DNA of 35,600 bases from CAZIUL01 sp964542475 (GTDB lineage Bacteria; Planctomycetota; B15-G4; CAYZWU01): positions 1 to 35,600 of the forward strand of contig CAZIUL010000044.1 in NCBI GenBank assembly GCA_964542475.1, written 5' to 3'. This document shows positions 22,066 to 30,635 of this stretch, in pieces. The translations under genes and the position numbers were made by a program. Every line of letters starts with the position of its first letter. Within the stretch, counting starts at the first letter, position 1. Under the pieces are notes generated by a model. That model saw only the letters and a list, made by a program, of their open reading frames with translations. It was not told the origin of the DNA and did not search any database.

Positions 22066-24264
22066 CTAATTCCCCAGGCGAAAAGACAGCAGAACCACCC
22101 CATCCGTTTTCCAGGGGAGCTCGAACGACACCCCGGTGCCCAGTCTTTTTCCGGTCAGCTCGTCGATTACATCCTCCTTTGCGGATTCGAAGCGGATCAG
22201 GAGCTTTACCTGCTCGGGGCCGATGCCGAACTCCTTTGCACGTCCGTTTGCCACGGCGAACGGATTGGGATTTCTTATCACGGCAGCGTAAACACGACCG
22301 TTGTTCTTCCAGCAGAGAACCTCGGTGAAGGACGGCCTTTCACGGTTTACAAGGAGCTTCATCCGCGGCTTTACTTCCGCCCCGTGCAAAAGCTCGATGA
22401 TGGGTGCTGCATATTCGGCCGCCGTGTCGCCCTCGGCTCTCAGCCCCACGTACTCCATGACCGAGGTGTTCATGTGAACCGCCCATCCCTTGCCGGTTTT
22501 CTTTTCGCGGAAGCAGCGGAGTTCCCGTTCGGCAACCGCCATGCCTTTTGATCGTTTGCATTTCGCGCGGATCTCCCGGCCCGCCTCGATGAAAGTTTTC
22601 TTGTAGTAGGTTTCCGGATCGAGCTCGGCAAGACAGCTTCCTCCGAACATGGTGTCGCGTGTCGCGCGCGGCCTGGAGCCGATCCCGAACAGTTCATCGA
22701 GCGCGGGCCGTTTCCATCCCCTGCCGTGCTGGTCGAAGATGCCTGTCATGTGGTCCGCGATCACCACCCCGCCGCGCTTTACATACTCCTCGATCAGGCG
22801 GGCCTCCTGCGCGGACAGCGCGAGCGTGCGCGGCAGGATCAGCACCTTGTATGTTATCTCGTCCAGCCCGTTTTCAAGGAGATCCGCGTACGACACGAAA
22901 TCGTACTGAAGCCCCGCGTCCTCGAGAAGCTTTGTCCAGGCCCAGAACGTGCCGCTCACGGAGGAGAGCCGGTTGTTCATACCGCTCTGCCTGTTGATCC
23001 ATGTTCTTTGGTGAAGTTCGCAGTCGATGAACCACGACACCTGGATCGATGGATGCGAATAGTAAAGAGCGACCTTGTCATGCATCCATTTAGCGTTGTG
23101 AAGCTTGCGGGACTGTTTTTCTATCTGCCGTAAAACAGGGCCGATGCTCAGCATGTCGCCGCCTTCTTTCCACCAATCTTCAGCCCATTGGATCACACCG
23201 CGGTTGCCGTGGACCATGCCGTTCCATAAAAACCACCTTCCCTGCGGAGAGCGCGGGTCCAGAAAACAGGTCTGCACAAGGGGAATGCGGGCGCTTCGGT
23301 TGAAGGAGCGAAGGATCTCCATGGAGCAGCCGATGTCGTACGCTTCCAGGAACTGCACCTTTCTTATCACCTTGGCATAGTTAGTGCCGCCGTACGCGGC
23401 CGGGCCCTGGCATCCCACGAACCCGCACGGCCTTTCCGGGTCGAGCGCGTTCGCGTGCTCCACGAGCTCTCCAACAAGGTTCAGAAGCTGTGAGTCCATG
23501 TAGCTCAGAGCGTCGCACCAGGGAGACAGGTTCCACTCGTGCAGAGGGCTGCGGTAGAGCTGCTGGAAATCATCGGGAGTGGCCATCCGTCCCATGAACT
23601 TTTCGTTTTTCGTTCCCCACTGCGCGAGCAGCGCTTCCTTCGATCCGTAGCGCGCATCCAGCCATTCGTTGAACCCGGCGATCGATCTTTTCGAGTTGTC
23701 CCACCTGACAGGCGTGGTGAAAAACCCCCACGAGATCTCGTCGTCCAGCGCGTAAGCCGCGCATGTTTCGAAACCGCGGGCGCTCGAAACCGCGGGCTCG
23801 ATATTCTCCTTTTTCATGCGTGCGATAACATCGGGGTCAAGAAGGCATCGCGGCCTGGTTCCTTTCCGGCGGAGCTCCTTTTTCTCATCCGCCGGAAGAT
23901 CGTTCTCGCGAAGGAACAAGTCCCCTTTTCCGGCCGTGTGGCCGAGATACCACAAAAAACCGTGCTTTTCGTGAAGGGGCGCGCAGCTATCGATTAATCC
24001 GGCGTTCTCGCACACGCCGCCGTTGAACCCGGCTTTTTTCATTGCAGCGGCAAGGTCTTCATCGTAAGGCCCGCCCCACCGGTGCTTCCACGGCATGAAA
24101 ACCCAGCGGTCCCAACGGTCCCCCGGGCCCGGTTCGGGCTTTTTAACGGCTTCGAAGTCCCTGCTTTCGCGGATGTACGCGGCGAAATCCTCTGCTGATG
24201 ATAGCGAGCACACAGCCGTGAATGCTAGCATGACCATAACCGGTGTTGAAAAGCGCATGATCAA
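22066..24264 (-). CDS. secreted GH42-like glycoside hydrolase
   Basis: A 732-residue protein with a signal peptide (TPVMVMLAFTAVCSLSSA). Residues about 50-440 look like a TIM barrel of the beta-galactosidase GH42 clan: FMPWKHRWGGPYDEDLAAAMKKAGFNGG, CAAYALDDEISWG with Glu176 as candidate acid/base, FNEWLDARYGSKEALLAQWGT (a segment typical of GH42), and MVHGNRGVIQWAEDWW. A Rossmann-like trimerisation-type domain follows (LQYDFVSYADLLENGL, YKVLILPRTLALSAQEARLIEEYVKRGGVVIADH), then a beta-rich C-terminus. The nucleophile is uncertain; Glu316 in CSMEILRSF is one candidate. GH42 members usually cut beta-galactosides, but this protein is divergent, so specificity is open. It lies 45 bp after the peptidase-MA gene on the same strand. 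Confidence 0.8.
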   Translation of the reverse strand: MIMRFSTPVMVMLAFTAVCSLSSAEDFAAYIRESRDFEAVKKPEPGPGDRWDRWVFMPWKHRWGGPYDEDLAAAMKKAGFNGGVCENAGLIDSCAPLHEKHGFLWYLGHTAGKGDLFLRENDLPADEKKELRRKGTRPRCLLDPDVIARMKKENIEPAVSSARGFETCAAYALDDEISWGFFTTPVRWDNSKRSIAGFNEWLDARYGSKEALLAQWGTKNEKFMGRMATPDDFQQLYRSPLHEWNLSPWCDALSYMDSQLLNLVGELVEHANALDPERPCGFVGCQGPAAYGGTNYAKVIRKVQFLEAYDIGCSMEILRSFNRSARIPLVQTCFLDPRSPQGRWFLWNGMVHGNRGVIQWAEDWWKEGGDMLSIGPVLRQIEKQSRKLHNAKWMHDKVALYYSHPSIQVSWFIDCELHQRTWINRQSGMNNRLSSVSGTFWAWTKLLEDAGLQYDFVSYADLLENGLDEITYKVLILPRTLALSAQEARLIEEYVKRGGVVIADHMTGIFDQHGRGWKRPALDELFGIGSRPRATRDTMFGGSCLAELDPETYYKKTFIEAGREIRAKCKRSKGMAVAERELRCFREKKTGKGWAVHMNTSVMEYVGLRAEGDTAAEYAAPIIELLHGAEVKPRMKLLVNRERPSFTEVLCWKNNGRVYAAVIRNPNPFAVANGRAKEFGIGPEQVKLLIRFESAKEDVIDELTGKRLGTGVSFELPWKTDGVVLLSFRLGN

Positions 24265-24309
24265 TCCGGCTCCTTTTGCCGATCGAAAAAACTATCCGGT
24301 AAAGGGAGC

Positions 24310-25671
24310 CTATTCCTCCTCCCTGGTCCCCTCGATGATTTCCCTGCTGTACCGCTTCTCCAGGTTCTTGTAGGTGTGAAGGAAAGCACAGGAAAAACGA
24401 GTGGCCTTGCGTATGGTTTTCAAGGCCCTGCTGCAATCGCCGGCCGCGTGGTAGGCCATTGCCAGGGCGGCCAGGGAATCCGGGTCCTGCGATCTGGTTA
24501 GTTCGACCGCCTCCAGGCCTTTTTCCACCCCCATCTGAATCTGCTCCTGATCGTGCCGTGCCAGACCCGCTTCCACCATGCAGCGGCAGATCCGCCACTG
24601 ATAATCAGGGTTCTTGGGGTCCTGTTCGTCCAGCAGTGTCCAGAAGGGAAGGGCCTTGTCAAAGAGCTCTCCGGCATATGCCGTTTCCCCGGCGAAACGC
24701 AGGGCAGCCGTGTTCATCGGATCCCGGTCCAGCAGAGCGAGAAGCTTGTCCAGCGCCTCCTTGTACGATCTCTTGGATCTGAGAACGACGGCGGACTTGT
24801 ACAGGATCGACACCTTTTCGTGATCTTCCCGCATGAACTCTACAAACGCCCGGCCTCTATCTATGAAATCATCGGCCGCCTCATTTGGCCTGCTCCGGCC
24901 CGTGTTCATTCCCTTGATTATTTTCCGGAAAAAGCCCCTGGCGTTCTCGTCGCTTGTGTGCAGGTAGAAGAAGACCACGCCCCACGATTGGTCATAGAAT
25001 TTTCCCATGTCCAGCACGCCGCGCCGGATTTCGTCATCAAAAACGGAGCGCAACTCAATGCCGAAGACATGATTCCAGTCGAGGCAGGTTTCTTTAGCGA
25101 GCAAACCGCGCATGCTTTTGAGGCGTGCGTTGCTGCCGCAGGATGATATCAGGTTGCGATGGGTATCGAACTCCAGGCCTCCGAAATAGCAGGCAAGCCC
25201 TTCGTCGATCCATGGGGGCAGCTTGTTGAAATAGCGATCCAGGATCTGGTGCGCGCATTCGTGGCGCAGGGTTGAAAGGGCTGCGTCGCTCCCTTCCCTG
25301 TAGGGGGCGACAATGCAGTTGTTGCTTGCGGAAAAATAAGCTCCTGACTGGCTGAGCACATTCGCCTTGCGCCCGAATTCGGAAAAGTCTTCATACCGGG
25401 CGAAGAGCCTGCATCGAATCGGGTTCTTTTTTTTCCTGCTGATTCTGTAATCCTGAAAGTATTTATCGATGTAGTCGGCAAAGAAGGCGATGTCATCCAT
25501 CACCTTTCCCGCGGCCTCCTTGTCGATATCGGTGTAAAGGCGCACTTCCGGGCTGGAATACTTGATCAAATGGTCTTTGGCCCGGGCCCCTCCCTGAAGA
25601 AAGCCGATAAGCAGGAAGAGCTGAAGCGTACAAGGGAACAGGAGATTGAATCTGGAGAGCCGGATTTTCAT
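24310..25671 (-). CDS. exported peptidase-MA-type metalloprotease with TPR C-terminus
   Basis: A 453-residue protein with a signal peptide (FNLLFPCTLQLFLLIGFLQGGARA). Residues 35-270 fit the gluzincin peptidase MA/DUF1570 type: LRHECAH gives the zinc motif His137-Glu138-x-x-His141, and WIDEGLACYFGG supplies the downstream Glu157. Residues about 290-440 form TPR-like helical pairs (ALDKLLALLDRDPMNTAALRFAGETAYAG, ALAMAYHAAGDCSRALKTIRKAT). It could cut or merely bind a periplasmic or surface protein. AAGG lies about 9 bases before the ATG. Followed by the GH42-like gene, probably in one transcript. Confidence 0.82.
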   Translation of the reverse strand: MKIRLSRFNLLFPCTLQLFLLIGFLQGGARAKDHLIKYSSPEVRLYTDIDKEAAGKVMDDIAFFADYIDKYFQDYRISRKKKNPIRCRLFARYEDFSEFGRKANVLSQSGAYFSASNNCIVAPYREGSDAALSTLRHECAHQILDRYFNKLPPWIDEGLACYFGGLEFDTHRNLISSCGSNARLKSMRGLLAKETCLDWNHVFGIELRSVFDDEIRRGVLDMGKFYDQSWGVVFFYLHTSDENARGFFRKIIKGMNTGRSRPNEAADDFIDRGRAFVEFMREDHEKVSILYKSAVVLRSKRSYKEALDKLLALLDRDPMNTAALRFAGETAYAGELFDKALPFWTLLDEQDPKNPDYQWRICRCMVEAGLARHDQEQIQMGVEKGLEAVELTRSQDPDSLAALAMAYHAAGDCSRALKTIRKATRFSCAFLHTYKNLEKRYSREIIEGTREEE

Positions 25672-25862
25672 GAACAGGAACCTTACGAGAGGGGTTTTGA
25701 TCCGTTTCTGCAGCTCCGATAAGCAAAGATAAACACAAAAGGCCGTGCCCTGTCAACGATGATTGCCGCTCCCTTCAGCGCCTTCTCGTTTCATCGGCGC
25801 CTATTACGGAACCGCCCGCCTGGTAAATCCATCAGACCGCATAAAAATCTTATAACAGGGCT

Positions 25863-25893
25863 AAAAAAGCCCCGCCTTGATCAAGGCGGGGCT
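25863..25893 (-). terminator. strong intrinsic terminator of the DUF3352-like gene
   Basis: A perfect 11-bp stem, AGCCCCGCCTT (25868-25878) with AAGGCGGGGCT (25883-25893), loop GATC. On the minus strand it is followed by TTTTTT (25863-25868). It lies 33 bp past the stop of the gene ending at 25927. The rest of the gap 25672-25926 shows no gene. Confidence 0.9.
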
Positions 25894-25926
25894 GTAACGT
25901 GTTGCCCGGGTTGCGCGATTCAGAAA

Positions 25927-28239
25927 TCACATCAGCCTTTTCAAAAGAGCGGAATACTCCGGTTCGTCACGGATGTTATCCATATCCGGATCGCTTTCCA
26001 TGTGATCCAGGTTGTTCCAGCCGGCTGCAATGGCTTTTTCGAGATATTTGAGCGCCTTCTGTTTGTCGTTCGTGACCGAGTATGCGCACGTGATGTTGTA
26101 CAGGGCAAGCCCTCTCTGCTTTTCGCTCGTTTTTGCGACGTATTCGTAAGAGCGCACGGCTTCATCGTAACGCTTCAGGACCAGCAGACAGTACCCCCGG
26201 TTGAGCCGTGCCGAGACCAGGGATGGATCTTCAGGATGAGCGTCGATCCAGGCCTTGAAAAGCTTCGCGGCTTTTTCGTATTCGCCGTTCTCCATGAGAG
26301 AGCCCGCGGTTTCGAGCTTGCTGTCCGAATCCGCCGCTCTCACCATTTTTTTCCTCAGCTTCATGCCCGCGCCGCCATTCGCTTTATCCAGGATCCCCGG
26401 CAGGAGGTTTTCTTCGATGAAGTAGTCGGCCGTGGACAGAAAAGCGGCAAAGAGAGCTCCCAGGCCGATGGGAGATCGACCGGTCATCAGTATCCCGTTT
26501 TCGTTGAACTCGGTGTAGGAGAGCTGGCCGGAAAAATACTCTGTCACGGTTTCGGTCATGGGCAGGAGCCCGGGCTCAAGGGGTAGTTTACTCTGGGCCA
26601 GGAGCGACGGCAGAAAAGGCTGGACCAGGTCGTACCCGATGTTTGCGCAGCGCTTCAGGTTGATATACTCCAGGCCTGTCACCTTGTCCGGTACGCCTGC
26701 CATCGCTTTTTTGAACTCGGTTGTTTCAACAATCCCCGGCTCCCCGCTGTTCAGCCATTTAAGGTACTTTTTCATGGACATCGGGGTTCCGGCAAGAAAC
26801 AGCTTGCTGTTGATGACCGTGAATGTGGGAGAGAACGGGATGCCGGGCTTGCGGGGAGTGATGTGCCTGAGAATGCGCCCCTCGTAAGAGGTTTTCCCGA
26901 CCTTGACTTCATCACCCACCCTCTGAAGCAGCTTATCCACGAACGCCTGAAAACCCGCCGCGTCATCCAGGTCAACCATCAGAACCATGTCGGGTATAAT
27001 TGCCACTCCGGTCTTGGGCATGTTCAAGAAAAACAGGATTTCGCTTCCGAGAGGCCCCAGGATTTCGCTCTCGAAATCGAAACCGCTCTCCCTTTTCGCG
27101 GTTTCTATTTCTTTCCGAAACATCCTGTAATGGTTGGGAAGCGCCTTCCGGACGAATTTGTCAACCTCTTTCATGATCAGCTCGGGATCGAAAACGAGGT
27201 TAATGAAATAGAGAGTATCGGCGGGAATAATGCCGAGGTTGTCCCTGGAGACCCCGTGGGGAGAAAGGGCTTTCAACAAACCGGTCTTCGGGCCCGGACA
27301 ATCGATGAACAGGCTGTCTCTTGACGAGCCTTCATCGAGCGACGAGGCCAGGCAGGCGGCCTGTACGTTTTCGAGACCGAGCATGCCCATCCATTCCTCG
27401 AACTCATAGGGCCAGAAAGGCTGAACCATTTTGAAGAAAGGCTTGAAGCCCACGAACAGCAAAAGATCGGTGTCCTTGCCGCCGACCTGGCCGAGGCATC
27501 GGTTGAAAGCGGGATCCGCTGCCAGCACCGGCTTTCCATCAAGGTGGCAGTCGATGATATCCTGCAGGTAGTAGCGGTTGAGCGTGGCCACGAAAAGGTT
27601 CTGTATTTTTGTGAAACAGATCGTTTTCAGCTTGAGCGGCTGGCCGATGAAATCGATCTTGAAGCCGCGATAGTCGAACGCGCCTTTTTCGAGATCCTTA
27701 TTCATTTGGACCTTTTCAAGCAGATCATGGATGGTGCTCGAAAACGCTTCTTTCCTGTCGCCCATGTCGAATGTAAGTGCGGTGCACGGCGCCATGCCTT
27801 CCTCGAAGATTGTGAGGCGGCTGCTGCACGCCAGGGCGACTTCGCCCTTGAACAGGCTCCAAACATTCTTGAGCGCGGCAGCGAGCATGGACTGATGGCC
27901 TTCCCCCCCCTTTTTCCCCAGCATTTCGGGGAGGCGGTTTTGGGCATCCGCGAAAAACGCCTGAACCTCCGGATCGGCCCAGAGCCTGAAAAGGTCAAGG
28001 GATTTCGCTTCTTTTTGGAGCTGGTCCACACCGGAACACTTGAGCATCAGAAAGGTCTCGGCCGGCATGATCTGCTCGGGTTCAAGGGAGTCGGGGCCGT
28101 TGTTTGCTTCTGCAAACACGGGCGCGAGACATACGAGAAAAGGAATCAGGAGTGCTACGGACAGCCGGCGCGCGCTTCTTCCCTCTCTTTTTCTAAGAGA
28201 ACGGGAAGGCAGGTTGAAAAAACGGTTTACGGTACTCAT
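25927..28239 (-). CDS. exported DUF3352-like protein with TPR C-terminus (paralog A)
   Basis: About 770 residues from the ATG at 28239, chosen because AGGAGA lies 8 bases upstream; a GTG 8 codons earlier is the longest reading. After a basic stretch there is a signal segment (LSVALLIPFLVCLAPVFAEA). Residues about 40-580 resemble DUF3352-type proteins: an opening PAETFLMLKCSGVDQL, LFRLWADPEVQAFFADAQ, a middle FDFESEILGPLGSEILFFLN and MKKYLKWLNSGEPGIVETTEF. The last 120 residues are TPR-like (EKAAKLFKAWIDAHPEDPSLVSARLNRGYCLLVLKRYDEAVRSYEYV). No enzymatic motif. It is clearly homologous along its length to the protein encoded at 30636-33251. Periplasmic; function unknown. Confidence 0.82.
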   Translation of the reverse strand: MSTVNRFFNLPSRSLRKREGRSARRLSVALLIPFLVCLAPVFAEANNGPDSLEPEQIMPAETFLMLKCSGVDQLQKEAKSLDLFRLWADPEVQAFFADAQNRLPEMLGKKGGEGHQSMLAAALKNVWSLFKGEVALACSSRLTIFEEGMAPCTALTFDMGDRKEAFSSTIHDLLEKVQMNKDLEKGAFDYRGFKIDFIGQPLKLKTICFTKIQNLFVATLNRYYLQDIIDCHLDGKPVLAADPAFNRCLGQVGGKDTDLLLFVGFKPFFKMVQPFWPYEFEEWMGMLGLENVQAACLASSLDEGSSRDSLFIDCPGPKTGLLKALSPHGVSRDNLGIIPADTLYFINLVFDPELIMKEVDKFVRKALPNHYRMFRKEIETAKRESGFDFESEILGPLGSEILFFLNMPKTGVAIIPDMVLMVDLDDAAGFQAFVDKLLQRVGDEVKVGKTSYEGRILRHITPRKPGIPFSPTFTVINSKLFLAGTPMSMKKYLKWLNSGEPGIVETTEFKKAMAGVPDKVTGLEYINLKRCANIGYDLVQPFLPSLLAQSKLPLEPGLLPMTETVTEYFSGQLSYTEFNENGILMTGRSPIGLGALFAAFLSTADYFIEENLLPGILDKANGGAGMKLRKKMVRAADSDSKLETAGSLMENGEYEKAAKLFKAWIDAHPEDPSLVSARLNRGYCLLVLKRYDEAVRSYEYVAKTSEKQRGLALYNITCAYSVTNDKQKALKYLEKAIAAGWNNLDHMESDPDMDNIRDEPEYSALLKRLM

Positions 28240-28414
28240 GGCACGTTTCTCCTTTCCGGACACAAAAGCTGCGTCCGCTCTTCAAACAGACGAAGGGGTT
28301 TTTGCAACGTGGGTTGATCGATGAGGCCGCATGCCTTCAGGAAGTGTTCCGGTTAACCGACACGACCGGCATGTTGTGGCTCTCGAGAAGGGTTCCCTGG
28401 CAAAAGCACAGGTG

Positions 28415-28442
28415 ATTATACATAATATTCGGATTGCTGCAA
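28415..28442 (-). promoter_or_regulatory. candidate promoter for the DUF3352-like gene
   Basis: On the minus strand TTGCAG (28437-28442), a 16-base spacer and a consensus TATAAT (28415-28420), giving a leader of about 170 bases. The gene-free gap 28240-28558 also has a plus-strand TATAAT at 28462-28467 that could serve the thioredoxin-like gene, though without a good -35. Confidence 0.4.
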
Positions 28443-28558
28443 CAGGTTCCTGCGAACAAGTTATAATATATTTATCATCTACACCGCGACATTGAAAGAG
28501 GTTTCAGGTTTTTCAGGAATTTCTAAAACCGGGAAGATGCATTACCGGAAACAAAACA

Positions 28559-29062
28559 ATGGATGCTGACAACAGCGTAGCCGGCATCATGATCGGCAAG
28601 AACCGGGTCGGAATCGTTGGGCTCGACGCAGCCCTTGAGAAGGTTCGGCTCTTGGGCATGCAGGATCGTTCAGAGCTCGAGGCAGCGCTGCTTTCCCTTG
28701 TTGGCGAGAGCAACTACATCGCCCCCTCCGCTGAAGACGAGTACAAGAAGGCCCTGTTCAGAGAGTACCGGCGGCATCTCGGGGATCAGGATGATAACGA
28801 GGAAGAAGATGCCGGCAAAGCAGTGGAGGTGCTCGTGCTGGGCCCGGGGTGTGCGAGGTGCGAAGAGCTGACCCAGAGAGTTTACGCAGCCCTGGCTGAA
28901 GACGGCATTGCGGCGGATGTGCGGCATGTCAAGGGGCTGAACGAGATAGCCGAATACGGCCTTGTGCAGACACCGGCCCTGGTTGTGAACGGGAAGATAT
29001 TGAACATGGGAACGGTTCCGTCGAAAGACGAGATAAAAACCATGCTCCGGTCAGCGTCCTGA
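28559..29062 (+). CDS. thioredoxin-fold redox protein with N-terminal extension
   Basis: A 167-residue protein. Residues about 88-165 are a small thioredoxin-like domain of the redox-active disulfide protein 2 type: VEVLVLGPGCARC with Cys98 and Cys101 (CxxC), a QTPALVVNGKI strand with the cis-Pro, and a short C-terminal helix. Residues 1-75 form a separate conserved-looking segment (IMIGKNRVGIVGLDAALEKVRLLG; EYKKALFREYRRHLG), joined by an acidic linker. No signal peptide, so probably cytoplasmic. Small thioredoxins of this type are commonly found next to ArsP/YraQ permeases, as here, though the two are convergent rather than in one operon. ATG 28589 is an alternative start; the ribosome-binding site is weak. 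Confidence 0.82.
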   Translation: MDADNSVAGIMIGKNRVGIVGLDAALEKVRLLGMQDRSELEAALLSLVGESNYIAPSAEDEYKKALFREYRRHLGDQDDNEEEDAGKAVEVLVLGPGCARCEELTQRVYAALAEDGIAADVRHVKGLNEIAEYGLVQTPALVVNGKILNMGTVPSKDEIKTMLRSAS

Positions 29063-29067
29063 AGGGC

Positions 29068-29246
29068 TAGCCCGCATATTTCATCCTCTTCTGCTGCGGC
29101 ACCGTAAACTGCACTGTGGCTGCGTTTCATGCCAGGAGACGATCCTCAACCTGTAAGAACAGGCCTGCAGTCGTCTCCTGACATGCGCCTTGCCACATCA
29201 CAGTTTACAGCTACCTCGCGACGAAGAGTATGAAATAAGCGGGCTA
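29068..29246. repeat. ~178-bp imperfect palindrome between convergent genes
   Basis: Left arm 29069-29142 and right arm 29171-29245 are near reverse complements, with matching blocks AGCCCGC, ATTTCAT, TAAACTG, GTGGC, CATG and AGGAGACGA. Inside, CCTG (29150-29153) pairs with CAGG (29160-29163) about the same centre, around loop TAAGAA. One base of offset between outer and inner pairs implies a single indel. It fills the whole gap between the thioredoxin and permease genes, and the outer right edge includes the permease stop codon. It could be a MITE-like element, a bidirectional terminator or a structured RNA. Confidence 0.85.
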
Positions 29247-30542
29247 AAAAACGCTCCCGTAGAGGAATCCGCTGATCGTTGCCGTTAAAACGACAAGGCA
29301 AACGAAGGCGGCGGTTCTTTTCAGCCCCATCACGCTGTGGATCACGATCATGTTCGGCAGCGATATCGCCGGGCCGGCAAGAAGAAGTGCGAGGGCCGGT
29401 CCCTTGCCCATCCCGTTTCCAATGAGCCCCTCGAGAATCGGCACCTCGGTCAGGGTTGCGAAGTACATGATCGCGCCTGCCGCCGAGGCGAAAAAATTGG
29501 AGGTGAGCGAATTTCCCCCCACCGAGCCCGCGATCCAAGATGAAGGGATCAGGCCTTCCTGCCCGGGCCGGCCCAGAAGAGTGCCGGACAGGATCACTCC
29601 GATGAGAAGCAGCGGAAGGATCTGTTTCGCAAACCCCCACGACGAGCCGAGCCATTCCCGCGTCTCGCCTTTCCGGGCGCCCGTTATTATGCACAGACCC
29701 AGGACTGCGGCCATGAACGCGACAGCCGGCCTTTCGGGGAAGAGTATTGCAAGCGCGGCAACCGGCGCGGCCGCAAACAGCAGGCTCCGCAGGGAAAGGC
29801 CGAACCACGCTGTCAGCGCGCAGCCCAGCGCGAGCCCCGAGCCGGCGGTAAGCCACCACTTGACGGACCAGACCGCATGCCAGAAGCCTGTTGCGCGGTC
29901 CGGCCCGGCCCAGTTTGCGAAAACCAGCACAGCCACCATGCACGCGAAGAAGACAGCGTTCTGCCGGAGATTTCTTTTCGTTTTCTTTTCGGGCAGCGCG
30001 GCCTGTGCAGCGGCTTTTTCGTTCTCATCCTTTCGAAAGAGGAAGTGCATGGCAAGGCCGATCACCACGCTGAAGAGCACCGCTCCCACAGCCCGGGCAA
30101 CGCCGATCTCGAGACCGAGCACGCGGGCCGTCAGGATCATGGCAAGGATGTTGATTGCCGGGCCCGAGTACAGGAAAGCAGTGGCCGGCCCAATGCCCGC
30201 GCCCATTCGAAAGATCCCGGCGAAGAGCGGCAGTACCGTGCATGAGCAGACCGCGAGCACTGTCCCGGAAACCGATGCCACGCCGTAGGCCGTAACCTTG
30301 CCGGCGCGGGCTCCAAGGTGTTTTATGACCGAGGCCTGACCCACGAAAACCGAGATGGCGCCTGCGATGAAAAACGCGGGAACAAGGCAGAGCAGCAGGT
30401 GCTCCCTTGCATACCATTTCACAAGATGGAGCGACTCTATAACGGCGCTATCGAACCGTCCCTTTCCAACAGGCATGAAAAAGCAGGCCAGTAAAAGAGC
30501 TGCCATCCATGCGAACGCCTTGCTCTCTTTTTTCCAGTCCAT
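29244..30542 (-). CDS. ArsP/YraQ-type (DUF318) membrane permease
   Basis: A 432-residue polytopic membrane protein with roughly ten hydrophobic segments in two blocks. The first block has the family signature VCSCTVLPLFAGI with Cys99 and Cys101, then GIGPATAFLYSGPAINILAM; the second block has a matching FFASAAGAIMYFATLTEVPILEGLI and GPALALLLAGPAISLPNMIVI. A charged central loop (RKDENEKAAAQAALPEKKTKRN) separates the blocks. Characterised relatives export organoarsenicals (ArsP) or are of unknown substrate; the Cys pair could bind a thiophilic substrate. It lies 93 bp downstream of the second DUF3352-like gene on the same strand, so co-transcription is possible. Confidence 0.87.
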   Translation of the reverse strand: MDWKKESKAFAWMAALLLACFFMPVGKGRFDSAVIESLHLVKWYAREHLLLCLVPAFFIAGAISVFVGQASVIKHLGARAGKVTAYGVASVSGTVLAVCSCTVLPLFAGIFRMGAGIGPATAFLYSGPAINILAMILTARVLGLEIGVARAVGAVLFSVVIGLAMHFLFRKDENEKAAAQAALPEKKTKRNLRQNAVFFACMVAVLVFANWAGPDRATGFWHAVWSVKWWLTAGSGLALGCALTAWFGLSLRSLLFAAAPVAALAILFPERPAVAFMAAVLGLCIITGARKGETREWLGSSWGFAKQILPLLLIGVILSGTLLGRPGQEGLIPSSWIAGSVGGNSLTSNFFASAAGAIMYFATLTEVPILEGLIGNGMGKGPALALLLAGPAISLPNMIVIHSVMGLKRTAAFVCLVVLTATISGFLYGSVF

Positions 30543-30635
30543 CTTGCCTGAACAGGGAGCCGCCCGGAGCAGGAGCGCAAGCCATACCGTGTCAGATCTG
30601 TTTCACCGCCGCAAAACCTGCCTTGCCCCTGTCCG

